From: Flammulina velutipes
Taxonomy: Eukaryota; Basidiomycota; Agaricomycetes; Agaricales; Physalacriaceae
Assembly (NCBI GenBank): GCA_011800155.1
Contig: CM022372.1
Span: 2,852,001-2,916,000 of the forward strand
DNA length: 64,000 bases
Direction: 5' to 3'
Position numbers and translations under genes: made by a program. Positions 21,478 to 33,873 of the stretch are shown here, one piece after another. A model generated the notes under the pieces. The model searched no databases, was not told the origin of the DNA, and worked only from the letters and a program-made list of their open reading frames with translations. Within the stretch, counting starts at the first letter, position 1, and each line of letters opens with the position of its first letter.

Positions 21478-24323
21478 TTATGTATGATAACTATGAGCAA
21501 CAGATGCTGGCTTTCGCAGCACGGATTCCTCCGGGTGGTCGTTCCCGTCGCTGAACTTGAAGACTCCGAGACCTAGCCATTTACACCAAGGATTGCAAGA
21601 ATGCTCTTTAGGAAACTCTTTGAAGGCGGTATCCACATTCCCATCTCCAAAGAGCTGAGTATTCCCATCTGCACGCAGGTTTCTAACACAATTAATTAAT
21701 ACAGAAGCGACCTTTTGAAAAGGTGAACTTACGGTGAAGTCATGATTTGTGCGTCCGTCAGGAGATTCCCGTAGCCTTGAAAGTCTGAAATGAAGACCAT
21801 GCGGTGAAACTTCTCGTACTGCAAATGCTGCAATGCAGACAGGAAGATAGCCTTGGGGAAATCACTGTCGTCCTCAGGGAGTGACACTTTCGGGTTACCG
21901 TTGTGAATATACTTGACAAACTCAGCACCTTCGGGTACTGGGATACGCTCCTCGATGACAAAGGAGCGGTCAACAACCTGTTCCCTGCCAAGTTTGCCTC
22001 CAAGCTTACTGCTAGAGAAAACAGCAGCCTGGATGTAGCGCAATCGAGGGAGGGTAGCTGGGGGCTCGGGCCATTCTAGCTAACAGTTAGTTTACACAGA
22101 GTCCGATTTGTCAAAGACTTACTGGAGTCGGAGCAGATGAGATCAATGTAGTCATAGCTGGCACTTAGGACAAGGCAAGCCCAGTAGTGAGTGTTGATAT
22201 CAGCTACAACCTTCTTCAACTCAGTGATACCGCTAAAGCGAGCACGGCGTGTCCTGTAAAAAGTTGAAAGTTTGAGATGAGAAAGAACCGATTGTACTAA
22301 CTGATTATCCTCATAGAACTGTTTGAGTACCACTGCACCTCGGAGCAACTGCCCTAGACCAGGATGTTGATTTAAGAGTTCTTGGGTGATCGCAGTCTGG
22401 AGACCTAAGGTAGCAGGATGAGCGGTCTTGAAGGCTCCAAATCCTATAGACTTTTCTGTGCGCAGGTCGGCCTGCAGGGAACACATGGCAGAGATCCAGT
22501 AGTTATCCGGGCGGTAGCTTAACAATGTGGCGTCGTTAAGAACACCGTATATGTCCAAGAACGGGACGAGAGCCAGATGACCACTGTAACTAGTGAGATA
22601 GGCTAGGAAAGATGTGTAAGCCATAACCTGCTGAAAGATCTTGGAAATACTTACTACCGGATACTGAGTTGACTAAGCCTCCTTGGGCTAAAGCCTCTTT
22701 GATGGCGTTGGTCTTAGGGGAAGTCCAGGAGACCACGCGCTTGACCAGGCGTGGTGGAGAGGTCATGGAGGCCTAATACAATTATTAGTTGAGGGTCTCA
22801 TTTTAGGGTAAAGAGAATACTCACCGAGCGATCTCTCTTGCGTGCACTCTCTTCCATGCTATTAGGATAGCTAGAAGAACTGGAAGAGGATACAGGAGGG
22901 GATGGTCCAGTAGATTGCACTGAGTACGTGGACCTTGTAGAGTTGGTAGCCTCGGGAATCATAGGTTGTGCAGCTTTCGCCGCTTGTTGTTCTTTGGCAA
23001 TCCGGGCGAACTCCTTCTAATAGATCCTGTTAGTATAGAAGGGAAAGTAATAGATATGGTTAAACATACCTCCTGATCCTCTATCCAGTCTAGATAAGCA
23101 TCCCACTGGTCGGCGGGAATCTCAACGCGAATGACCACCTTGTTCTTGGGCTTCCAGTGGGCACCATCAATACCTTTCTTCCCTGATGCTTTGAACTCCC
23201 CGTAGGTCAACAGATAAGGATTAAAGATATCATATGATTGGACAGTTGGGCCACGCAGGTCAACGCCACTACCCACTTGCTTGTTCTTGTGGATCGTGAT
23301 ATCTCTGATCTTGAACAGAGACGTAATCCAGTCGAACCTAGCCCCAAGAGGTAAGTTAAAGCCTGCTGCATGTAGCTCCAGCTGCTGTTCGACGATAGCA
23401 AGACATAGAGTGCAAAGTTCACTGAGCTCTATCCGAGCGTCAACCTCTCGAAAAGCCTGACTCATATTCTAATTTCAAGGCATTAGAGTCATTTCTAAGA
23501 AAAGAAATAGGACAGGACATCTCACCGGAAGTTCAGTCAGCTGAGAAGATCCCACAGTGCAGTGCGCAACTAGCAGTGTAGCTGGGATGACATCTCTGCC
23601 GGGCTTGTGAGCGTCGGTGGCCTGCTCCCACTTGCGGAGCTGAGAACTGTGATGTGCATGTGCGCTAGTATAGCCTTCTTGAATCTTGAAACCGTTGGCA
23701 CGGGGGCGCGCCATAACATGGTGAGAGGCAGCTGGGACGTTCAAGGTAACACGGGGGCCAGCAACACTACCGGCGGCGGCGCTGAGAGGAACCACCTTCT
23801 CCTTATACTGAGCATGAGTTTCTGGATATGAATAGTGAGCTCAAGTAATATAGGAATTAAAGGTAATAACACTCACGCTTGTGAAAGGAACCAGCTATCA
23901 TACTGTTAATGTTCGGAACATCGGGCCGCTGGTTTACCTGAATACGAGAATAAGGTTGACTAGAGGTAAAGCCCTGTGCTGAGGGTCCTCGGCGATGTGA
24001 AGGCAAGGGTGGTGGTCCCATAGGGTCTGAGCTTCGGACTGCGGTGAAGAAATTAGCCTCTTGTGCCTCCGTCTTGCTCACAGCTAGACAACGTTTAATA
24101 CAAGTTGAGATAATAGAATAAAATAAGGCTTACTTAGACGAGCCTGCTCCTTTTTCTGGTAGTGAGCCGCGCAGTCCAAACAGACTCGTCGAGCATGAGT
24201 TGAGTTGCCAACGTAGGAGAAGCTCTGTCCGACTTGGATCAGTACGGAGCAGGCGGTGCGACCACAGGGAAATGCCTCTGTGGCTCGGACGTCGCTAGTG
24301 AAGGCAGCAGAAGAGGAAGCCAT
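21478..24323 (-). CDS. Alpha-kinase domain protein with N-terminal Cys motif
   Basis: A gene of about eight exons from ATG 24323 to TAA at 21478-21480. The N-terminus carries a zinc-binding-like Cys pattern, FPCGRTACSVL ... ARRVCLDCAAHYQKK. A long linker follows, partly Ser-rich (PSPPVSSSSSSSYPNS). The C-terminal third is an atypical alpha-kinase (MHCK/EF2K) domain: VDRSFVIEERIP, then EFVKYIHNGN, then FHRMVFISDFQGYGNLLTDA, then QLFGDGNVDTAFKEFPKEHS followed by CNPWCKWLGL. Those blocks hold the family's D-x-Q-G, LTD-x-Q-I and zinc-binding CNxxC motifs. Alpha-kinases phosphorylate Ser/Thr in helical targets. Such genes are greatly expanded in some Agaricomycetes. It is divergent from the integrase-core gene. 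Confidence 0.8.
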
Positions 24324-24901
24324 AGATAGAGATTAGAGAGAGCGGGACCACAAGATTTATTGAGTGAAAAACCAGTCTCTTATAAGCACTATGTTGTAGA
24401 CATGAGGCCATATCGATTTCATTGGTCCACTCTTAGTTTCGGGAAATCTCGCGGTTGAGAGAGTGGCCAAGATTTTTTTAGTGTCATCGTGGACTGCGCA
24501 TTTCATAGAAAACACACACTGAAGGCATGTTAGACCATGAGGATTATTGAGAAATTAAAAATCGAGAAGTCCAGACAATACAGCGCCTGAGTCAAGGCAG
24601 TGTGTTGAGAGTGTGGAGTCTAATTTCAGCGCAACATGTGTTGGTGCCTGATTCACACGGCTTAATGCCCGCCTGAAGCCAGCCTGGAAAGTGGCGTTTT
24701 TCGCCGAACCGCCCAAATTATCCAATAGAGTTGGCAAGTTCTTCTCCGCTGAGAGTGAGTAATGGACTTGGCATTCAAAACCATTACTTTCTAGACTTTC
24801 CTGTAAGAGCCTATATAAGATAGACGTATTGTGAAGACGTCCTCTATCCACATTTTCTCTCTTTCTATCAGTTTACTATCTGTCTCCGGTCTACTAGAAC
24901 T
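24324..24901. promoter_or_regulatory. Shared upstream region of the alpha-kinase and integrase-core genes
   Basis: A 578 bp stretch lies between two divergent starts. A minus-strand open frame at 24555-24851 has no ATG and no family likeness, so I treat the region as intergenic. Pyrimidine-rich tracts precede the plus-strand ATG. Confidence 0.35.
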
Positions 24902-26777
24902 ATGGCAGGAGGACATCATAAGCGCAATCGTAAGTTGTCTCTATGTTTCAAGATCAACTTCAAAGGATTGATTGTCTTCACTAGCCCCTTTGTCCTTGAT
25001 TGAGGGTCCTATACGTGAACTATGGAAACGCAAGCACCTGACAGAGGATCAAATTCTTGAGCGACTCAAATCTCATTACGACACCAACGTATATGGCTTA
25101 GGGTAAGTCAATGAGATTAGTTCTATTTATGGTATACACTAACTCTGTTCATAGTAAAACGCGCTATCGCCAGATACGGGCATCTCTGCTGCTCTTGAAT
25201 ACCCGACAACAAAGTAAGTCTCTATTGGAATTTCTCTTTCACGCCTACGACTAACTGCACTATTTAGATCATGATATTAACTCTATTCATGAAGACATGT
25301 TGTCGCTCCGCCAACAATACCCTCAGGCCGGCATCCAGGATATGCTACGTCTACTCTTTCATGAGCGTGGGAAGAAGGCTCCTAGGTAAGAACTTCTATT
25401 TTTCTAATTTTTATTCACTGGGTTAATAATATGCAGGAGAGTAGTTTGGGATTGGATGCGCACCTATGAGCCAGACCTGCTTCGTCAGAGGCGCAAGGGA
25501 AGGCTTCGTCGCAAACGCTTCTAGGCAGCAGGTTGTAACGACCTGTGGTGTTGTGACCAACACGACAAGTGGAAGCAGTACGGTCTTGCACTTCATATGT
25601 GTTTGGATCCTTTTTCTGGACAGGTAAAATGGTGCAAGGTATGGTGGGGCAATAGTAATCCCCGCCTAATCCTGAGCTATTACTTAGAGGCAGTCCGCCG
25701 GCTAGGATGTGCGCATCAGTCTCTCCATTTACCCAATTAAATGCTGACACTGATAAAATTCTAGATATACCTCTCTGTTCTCAGAGTGATCCTGGCATGG
25801 AAAACTGGGGATTCGCCAAAGGTCATACCTATCTGCGCCACCGACTAGACCCTGATCTACAGGGTACTATTCAACATCGCTGGCGCCGGGAGAAGAAAAA
25901 TATTCCCCCAGAGATATTTTGGTCTAATTTGCGCCGGCGCTTCACTCCAGGCTTTGAAGATATCCTAAGTGCTCCACAAAGTATAGAGGCTATTCGGTAT
26001 GACCGGTTCGATCCCCTTCAATAGTACGTCAGCTTTTTCTAGCCTGAATAAAAGAATATCTTACTAAATCTGTGTATACAGCAACGTCTTCAAGTGGATA
26101 GTTATTCCCTGGCTCCAAGCGGAGCTCGATGCTTACACCAAGAGCTTTAATGCTACTAGAAAGCGCTACCAAAAGGAAAAGATTTTACCTCAAGGTGGCT
26201 GCCCAGACGACATCGATGAATTCTCTGAAGAATATTATTGCTACAACTTCAAGGTATATTTCTAGCCATTTTCTATTATTCTATCTCTAAGCACTAATTC
26301 TTTTAGATACCTATCAGTCCAGACTCTGAATATCTCAAGGAGGTTGAGACAGCTTGGGCGCCTCCCGATCATCCTACCTTTGTCCTGGTTCCTCCGGAGT
26401 TTGAGCGCCTCATTACTCATCACTACGAGGATTTGGGTCGGCCCGAGGTCCGCCGTGACAATGTTTGGGTTGTTTATATGACACTCTTAGAACGCATGGA
26501 GGGCACAGAGGTTGAGGAGGCTCTCATGGGCTATGAAGAGGCTGAGGAGACTCTAGAGGACCGACAAAGACTAGCTGAGCTGTACGCGCTCACACCACTT
26601 GCAGAAGACCCTGAGGGTTTCTATGAAGGTGGAATCAATGGTGGTCTAGGACCTTATGCAGGTCCAGATCCTGAGGAAGGTGACTTTATTGATGTAGAAG
26701 TGGATGTATTTACTGATGAGGAGGACGACAACTCTGAGGAGGAGGAGCGTCGGGTGGCGGACGCCCTGCTAGTGTAA
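24902..26777 (+). pseudogene. Fungal integrase-core (DDE) protein with in-frame stop
   Basis: A multi-exon gene of the fungal integrase-core family seen in Agaricomycete mobile elements. ATG 24902 gives MAGGHHKRN, then PLSLIEGPIRELWKRKHLTE, a helix-turn-helix-like segment. The catalytic core has WCCDQHDKWKQYGLALHMC, then FSGQVKWCKVWWGNSNPRLI, then (after an intron near 25698-25764) YIPLCSQSDPGMENWG, and RREKKNIPPEIFWSNLRRRF. The D in CCDQHDKW and the D in QSDPG are probable catalytic acids. Just before the core, TAG at about 25522-25524 replaces the tryptophan expected between RRKRF and AAGCNDLW, so the coding sequence is broken by one substitution unless it is read through. The rest of the frame is intact to the stop at 26777. 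Confidence 0.7.
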
Positions 26778-27065
26778 TTATATATTTATTTTTCAAAATT
26801 CATATATATTTAGTTAATATTTGAGCGGTTTGATGGAGTCCTGCTTATAAATGATGTAGCCATCACCGGATCACCCCCGGCAAGAGCATGACAGTTAGGC
26901 ATTCCATAACATTTGCTGTGTTAATGCGCTGGCGTAGGTGTCCCTCTATGGCTAGTCAATGTCAGTGCACAGTGTGCAGATAAGAATCCTTTCTGGGAAG
27001 AGCAGAGAAACAAGCTCAACATAAAAGGATCATGCAGGTTTATTGGATGGATCTCCTAACACACT

Positions 27066-28449
27066 ATGTCTACCCAGATCAGGCGCATTACCTTTTTTTG
27101 TATCCTGGCCATCAAAGTGCCGGGATATGCACTGTAGTGCGTCCCCTCCCAGCCATTATGTGCCAGTGACTGATCCCCTTCAAAGTCCCACCACAGAGCT
27201 ATCCACTCCTCAGTCTCTTTCATCAAGGTTTGCACGACGCCGTATACCACTCACAACACAAAAGGTGGAACTCAACGGGACAAGTTACACTGTCGACCCT
27301 CTCGAGGATCAAGGCTATTATTCCGATTCCTTCAAGATCATTGATGGCTTTGAAGTCAACAATAAGCGTGTACCCGCAATTTTGAAGCGGGTGTCAGAGA
27401 AAAAGACAAAGTTTCCCAACTTTGGCGCGCGCGAGGAAATCGGGTACTTGAAAAGGGTGAGCCAGCTAGCTCTTGGGGAATTATTCAGCGAGCGTACTCA
27501 TCGTTTCAAGGACTCGGTCAATCTGCATTTATTCTCCCAACCGAGCAACGAAAACCCCGGCAAAGTTGATATCGTCGTAAGAGACATTGGCGAAGAAGAT
27601 CCACCATTCAAACCTTTCTACAAATGGTACCTGGAAGACGAAACCATAGCTGCATACGATGGTCTATACGACGCGAGAAAGAACGTCGAAGACAGGTTAA
27701 TCTGGTATGCCAAAGAGGAAAATTTGCTGTATGTTTCGACTTTGCAGACAGACAATTTTTTGCTCATCGATTTCCCGAAGGTATCGAGATTGTCATGCTG
27801 GAAATATATTCATTCGGAAAGAAGCCATGTTAGACTCGAATTGGCCCAGGAGACAGATTGATAGCAGTGTGATTGTTATGCCCATAGATTGGGGTCCCCC
27901 AAGTACTTTTACGGGTATCCAGGATATACAAAACGAGGCCAACAAAGAGAAGCTTATCGAGGAGTTTGAGAAGTTCGTACAAAAAATATTGCGAAGTAAA
28001 CATTTCAATGTCGAGGCACTGTATAATGCACTGCGGCGACACGGACATACACTGAGGAAGTACGTCCAAGCCAGTAATCTCCTTCAACATTAAATACTTA
28101 CTTTCTTACAGGGACGATTGGGAAGACATTAAATTTATCGAAGACGACAAGTATTACGATATCCTCCACGTCGAAAACTTCCAGGATGCAAAGACATACA
28201 AGATAGTCGATGGTTTTAAGGGGGAGAGTGCTCTCTTGGACATCATCGACATAGACACCGAGGAAGAAGCACTTGAAAGGATAGAGGAATACAAAAAGGT
28301 GTGAAGTTTTGAACTGCCTATTGAGTCATAGATTGACGTTGCTCAACTGTCAGAACCTACCAGTGCTGGCGACGCAGTTTTCATTGAAGTATGGCAAAGC
28401 GGACATATTTTACAAAGATGAACGCAAGAAGCCAGGTCCCCAAGGCTGA
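27066..28449 (+). CDS. K1: secreted kinase-like paralogue, full length
   Basis: First member of the family array. ATG 27066 opens a hydrophobic leader (MSTQIRRITFFCILAIK), followed by an intron. The N-lobe-like part has DQGYYSDSFKI (glycine-loop-like), VPAILKRVSE (lysine) and REEIGYLKR (glutamate). The middle reads DIVVRDIGEEDPPFKPFYKW. After an intron the catalytic-loop-like YRDCHAGNIFIRK and then VMPIDWGPPS follow. The C-terminal module has KTYKIVDGFKGESALLDIID. The last exon, reached by a GTGTGA...GTCAG intron, encodes ADIFYKDERKKPG. All putative catalytic residues are kept, so it could be active. The family is not one I can name; a secreted or lumenal phosphotransferase-like fold is inferred. 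Confidence 0.7.
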
Positions 28450-28665
28450 AAGTGGTATTCACAGTGGGAGGGGCGGGTATTTCACTACATATTTATTTTG
28501 TTCGAACGCTTTGCGAAAATATTAAAGCTCTCTATTGAGATTGAACGGTGTGGCGCGCGCGATCCCGGCAAATGCCATATGTCGGCAGGCTCATGCCGAA
28601 CAATTACTGAGCGTCGATGTAGGTTTCCCTTTCACCATCACCAACTCCTCGAGTTAACCTGTTCA

Positions 28666-31600
28666 ATGGCCAAGGATGACGCAAAGCCGCGCAGAAAGCC
28701 AGGTCGTGTGTACGCCTCAGTCTTTCGTTCTGCAGCAGCTGCTAAACGACTGCCAGGCCAACCTCCTGCGCAGAATGTCGTCGATTGAAGCTTCGCTGCG
28801 ACAAGAATGTACGCCGAATTACTCCTGTGCCAGTGAAAGTGAAGTGAACGCAGTGTATAGGTGCCATGTGAGAAATGCGTATCGAGAGGTTGTGGAGCCA
28901 TATGTCCCGAAGGTGCGTGTTCACGATGCAATGCAGCAACCACTGACTCTCTCTCAGGATCGTTGACTACAGGAAAGGGAAGCCGGTGAGAATATACGTC
29001 TTTCAGTAAGAAACTGCGCTAAACAGAGTCCAGACTTGTTCTGGCCAACACTGAGCAACTTCACGACCGTATCGACGATTTATGCTCTCGAATACGCGAA
29101 CTCGAGACGGCGCTCAAGGTTCTCCAGGCTACCGTATCACCAGAACCCCATCCACTTCTTCGCGCCGATCTCCTCCAGATCAAGTCTCCAGAGTCTGTGT
29201 TTAGCGGGCGCCAGAAACAACAGCCCAACGGTTTTGCCAATGGTCATGCTGAAAAATGCCCCGCGAGCACACAACACATTGCGCCCGTCGAGGAGGAGAA
29301 CTTTATTGATGCCTTCGGCACGCTCACAATCGGAACTCAAGGCGAGACCAACTTTCTGGGCAAGACAGCCCGTTCAGAGGCAAGTACGCTTGTTCTCCGG
29401 GGCCATTCTGTTCTTGACATGGTCGTAGTATCTTATCAGAGTCCTATCCAAACCTCAACTGAACTCCGACCTCGCTCTGCCTCGCCTTTCAAGAAAAATA
29501 CTCAATTCGTATTGTCCCGAAAGAGAAGAGCACGACCAGAGTCTTGGCAGCGAAGTGTTTGAACTTCGACCTCCACTTTCCGAAGCTATACGACTTTGCG
29601 AGTTGTATCTGGACCATGGACGATATCTGTAAGCAACATTCGCTTGGTAATTGGTTGTCGCTGAATCATCCCAAAGATATCACGCCATTCCAAGACAGCA
29701 ACTGTTCGACGAGGTTCTAATGTCTGTCTACCGTGCCGAGTGAGTACGACTCCAGTACTATAATTCTGTCTGACGTCCCATATAGTGCCTACAACGCCCT
29801 CGCCCCGTTATGTTATTACAAGCTTTCCCTTCTCTTCAGTATCTTCTCGCTTGGTGCACTCTTCGACCCCGGCAATTATGCTTACTCTGTCGAGTCTCGC
29901 GAATACTCCTACCTAGCCAAGGCCGCGTTTGGACCATTCTCGACTATGAATCGGAATGCAACGCTTGAGGGGATGCAAGCGATGATTCACATGTTTCGGT
30001 ACGCCGAGCTCAGCGATTGGGAGGCTCTGGGCAGCAATGGAAATTGGATCTATCTAGGAGCTGCGATTAGAATTGGCCAGAGCGTGAGCTTCTGTCTTGT
30101 ACCTTTCTGTAAAGTACTAACGAACCCATAGATTGGTTTGCGTATGGGTCTCCCGAATACATCCCAGGATGCTACTGATTTATTTTGAAGATTTAAACCC
30201 CGCTCGTTGGAATCTCAGTAACGATCTAACTCAGCGCCGTAGTTTAGTATTCTGGCAATTATTCACGGCGGACGCCTGGCTGGTAAGTCAAGTTCTGGTT
30301 CATATTATCGTTGGCTCTGATTTCAGTGTACAGAGCTTCGAGTTTGGCCGTCCTCCGATGATATGCCCACAGTTCACTGACTGTCCGCTTCCTGCTGACC
30401 CCGAACCGACGATAGACAGTAACGGAGCGAAGCTGCCCGGCTGTACGTGTTGCAACTCTGATCGGTGCGACTGAACTTACTATCGTTCCTAGTCCATTCA
30501 TGGATATGGCAGTACACGACACTGATGCACACCGTAATGACCACTGCCTTTGGATCCAAGAACCCGCAGTACAATGTGATACTGGAGATGGATCGTAAAA
30601 TCCGCGACTTTCCCGTTCCTCTCAAATTCCAGCTATGCGGCCCAGGCGCAGCAACGGCAGACCCGGTACATTACATGCAACGGTGGTCGGTACTGATGTA
30701 TAAAGAAACTGGTATGTATTTCTTTGACAATCCAGTGTTCGCGATAAACAATGATTTTGTTAGTCCTGCTCCATCTACATCGGGCGTACTTTGCGCAGGC
30801 ATTACAGGAACAACCAGAGGATCTGACACGGCATCGATATCTTCCTTCGGTAATGGCTGCATATCGTTCGGCATGGCGGATGATCCAGGGCTTGAGGATG
30901 GTGAGGGTAAATGCACCTATGATCAGCGAGCGAGTTAGTATGTGTTGGTCGCATGCACTAACCGGGGCTGTGAGTTGTCTTTTTATCGGGTGTGAACGTA
31001 TACTGACTAGTTGTAGATTGCCATGTGTATTCTGGTGACTCGCGCGCCGACCTCGAAGATGGCCAAGCCGTCTTTATCTGAATTAGACACGGTAGCTACT
31101 TTGTTCGAAGAAGCTGCTGCGACTTGCAAGTCAGCTGGTACAATGGTTGTAAGTCTTGTCCCATAGGTTCTCCCTACTCTGGTTGACTAACGGGGTTGCA
31201 AGGATATGATCAAGACCCTCCAAAGGAAAGCCCACGACGCCGTCGAGCAGCAGGAAACCCAGGATTCATCGCTATCTCCGGCAGAGCTTGATCGCCTAGG
31301 TGGCAAGACGCATCTTCTTGCGTCTGACTCTGCACCGTCGTCGCCTGAGATTCAGCAAGGATCGACATCATCGTCGTCGACCACTGGCTCGTCACCCAGC
31401 CAACAACAGCCAAGTCCGAGTCCAAATTCACCATCGTACATCCATCCAACGATCACTGCGGACATGCGCCTGCTGGACAACAATGCGATGGACGTCGACT
31501 TCGGGGCGATTATGTCGCGGGACATGTTTGATCTCCCGGCGACTGACTTTATGTTTGAGGGGTTGGGCTTGCCGGGAATGGATATGGGACAAAATTCAAG

Positions 31601-31718
31601 TTTGGGAGTGGGGCTTGAAGGATATTCGTTTGGGAATGGGGGAGTCTCGGCGGGCATGCCAGTGACGCCGTTGTTGGATGCGACGTGGCAGAGTTTTGTG
31701 GAGCAACTGGGTTTTTGA
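28666..31718 (+). CDS. Zn2Cys6 fungal transcription factor
   Basis: Gene for a Gal4-type zinc cluster regulator. ATG 28666 begins MAKDDAKPRRKPGRV. After splicing, the zinc cluster reads TSCAECRRLKLRCDKN then VPCEKCVSRGCGAICPEG, with all six cysteines. A linker (SLTTGKGSR) and a dimerisation coiled coil (LVLANTEQLHDRIDDLCSRI, RELETALKVLQATV) follow. The middle region is the fungal-specific transcription factor homology domain, spread over many exons, and the C-terminus is Ser/Gln/Pro-rich and Gly/Met-rich like an activation domain, ending at 31718. It acts in the nucleus on CGG-type sites. It sits inside the K array, directly after K1, so it is a candidate regulator of that cluster, though position is the only evidence. 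Confidence 0.88.
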
Positions 31719-31791
31719 GGATTGGAACTGAGTCCTGGTGTTATTGTATTGAACTCTAATGTATTCAGCAGCCTGTGACATTTCTATGTAT

Positions 31792-32299
31792 CTATATTAA
31801 CAGCGTTAAACGGTTCATTGGCCAGAGTTCTGATAAGGAATTTGCAGGTACCCAGTCGTTGCGCCACACGTCAGTGTACTCTGAAAGGGATATAGCTCGA
31901 TCCTCGATAAAGGGAATGCGTCCTGGATTCATGAGAGAAAGAACTTCAGCCTCTGGGAGACTAAGTATCTGCTCCCTCCCCTCCAAGACTATCTTGTCAG
32001 CACAGGTCAGCGCGGTGAGTGACATAATCGCCTCCTGCGGTGTCAAGGCTAAATGGACATCTTTTTCCTTAGACTTTCAGATCGTACCAGAAACCGAAAG
32101 GTCTTCGGATAACCTCCTGTTCTCTATCCAAAGCCAAGGAGGCTGGGCATCTCATCGTCGTTGGTGGCGCACAAGACTGATGGAGCAGACTAGTCCTTCT
32201 CGCTTTACCGAAATACGCATACTTAGTGGAATAGAATTTTCTCTTATGTTTGCTGCTGAGCGACCAACCTTTATTTGGGTTCTTACTAGTAACCATGGG
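31792..32299 (-). CDS. Possible two-exon uncharacterised gene
   Basis: A minus-strand pair of frames joins across a short intron near 32050-32071 (GTCTAAGG...CCGCAG), giving FGFWYDLK then EAIMSLTALTCADKIVLEG and LMNPGRIPFIEDRAISLSEY, ending at 31792. The composition looks coding, but the 5' part (from about ATG 32299) is basic and less convincing, and a plus-strand open frame of 177 codons overlaps it. No family is recognised. Confidence 0.3.
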
Positions 32300-32606
32300 C
32301 GCGTATAGGATTCACCAGGTCCTTCGTTCAAGGACGCAACAAGACTAGCGTAAGATGTAACTACATTTTAGCGGCTTGTCCTGAAATAGAAATGATATCC
32401 TCTGAAAGCACTGTCGACAGTCCGAAGACTGAGGCCATGACACAAAGTCTAATCAGTTGGCAGTTCAATAGACGCGCCACAATGGTTCACCCCGTGTAAT
32501 ACGGTGCTCCTGACAGTGGGCTAGCACAGGCAGCGTATCTCAATGCTCGCGTTTAAATACTAGGCCACATAGACATAGACTCCATACCGAGCTGGTCTCA
32601 AACCCA

Positions 32607-33613
32607 ATGGTTCCCTCTTCATTTTTCTTTTTCGTGCTCCTTTTCTTCAACCCGGGAGCATATTCGCAGTAAGTTAAAGGCTCGGTTAGGGAGACTCTTG
32701 AGCCTGATTTCTTTCTTCCAAAGCCCTACACACAGCTCACTTTCCAGGCGAGAGCAATTCGAGCTGTTGAAGTCCGTCGAAATACAGGGGACAGAGTACA
32801 CACTCAACCCCCTTCCACTTGCCGATCAAGGCAGCTTCTCTGATGCCTACCAGATACTGGAGCCATTCATGGATACTTACGCCATATTGAAAGTTGTTCG
32901 AGAGACCGATAAGACCGCACTAGAAGTGGCGTATTTGAAAAAGGTTGGCATTTCCATCCTTATGACAGTCAGTGTTAGATGTGACAACACGATAGATTGA
33001 CCTACTGTTGCATGCAGAAGCCAGTAAAACAGTCGCTGGGGCATACTATATTGTCGTTGTCGATGTAGAGAGCCAGGACCCGCCGTACAAGCCGTTTTTC
33101 AGGTGGTACCTTGAGGATACCGAGATGGATTTAAAGGCGGCATTACTCAACATGCGGAGAGCTGCAGGAAATGAATTATTCTCTATCGCAAGGAAAAAAG
33201 GACTACTGTGTGTCTGCTAAGTTCATACTGGCGATTTTATCCTCACTGACGCATTCTGAAAGTTACTACGACTTCCACATGGGCAATGTGTTTGTAACCA
33301 AGGGGTTTGAGCATGCCGCGCCCATAGACTGGGGCCCACCGATGAAAAAATTCAAAAAGGCTGGCGTCATAGAAATCAAAGAAGAACAGGGAACGGAGGA
33401 ATATAAAGCCAAGCTCGAAAAGTTTCAAAACAAGCTCAAGGCAGAAATTCGAGTGGCATTTAGTATCAAGGAATTGGATACGGAACTCAGAATGCGTGGC
33501 AAGGAATTGAGGCCGTGAGTTCAACCTTTTTGACACCCTGCCATCACTGAGCTTTGACGTTGATTAGAAAAGACGTCGCTTTGCTTAAGGAGGAGGAGTC
33601 CGGACAAGCGTAG
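32607..33613 (+). CDS. K2: secreted kinase-like paralogue, short form
   Basis: ATG 32607 begins a strong signal peptide (MVPSSFFFFVLLFFNPGAYS), then an intron with GTAAGT donor. The N-lobe-like part has DQGSFSDAYQI, YAILKVVRE and LEVAYLKK. The middle block is IVVVDVESQDPPYKPFFRWY. After an intron the catalytic-loop-like YYDFHMGNVFV and APIDWGPP follow. The helical end reaches MRGKELRP, where other members splice into a C-terminal module. Here a last intron (GTGAGT...GATTAG) leads only to KDVALLKEEESGQA and a stop at 33613. K2 is therefore the core domain alone. Active-site-like residues are intact. Confidence 0.65.
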
Positions 33614-33873
33614 AGCATATGTTGCGCATTAATGTTAACGAGAGCAGCTCAGCTATAGATATGACCAAATTGAAAGGTTTATTTAAGCCGCTCAACCGTG
33701 GGAATAAATCAGTGCTGCCATCATTTGCTTGTCCAAGTTGACGTTCGTCTACATACGACTTCAAGACGCCGCCGGATTCGTGACGCCACTCCACGCGACC
33801 GAGGAGCAGCTGGAGGTATAAGAATGGCGCGTCTTCCTCGATCCCCCTTGCTTCCCTTTTCCCTTCTCCCACC

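Noticed and set aside
25995..26020. GGTTCGATCCCC as a tRNA T arm
   Set aside because: It lies inside the open frame of the integrase-core gene and has no matching A box or stems.
31775..32308. Plus-strand frame of 177 codons
   Set aside because: It has no splice or family support, and it overlaps a minus-strand two-exon reading with better coding character.
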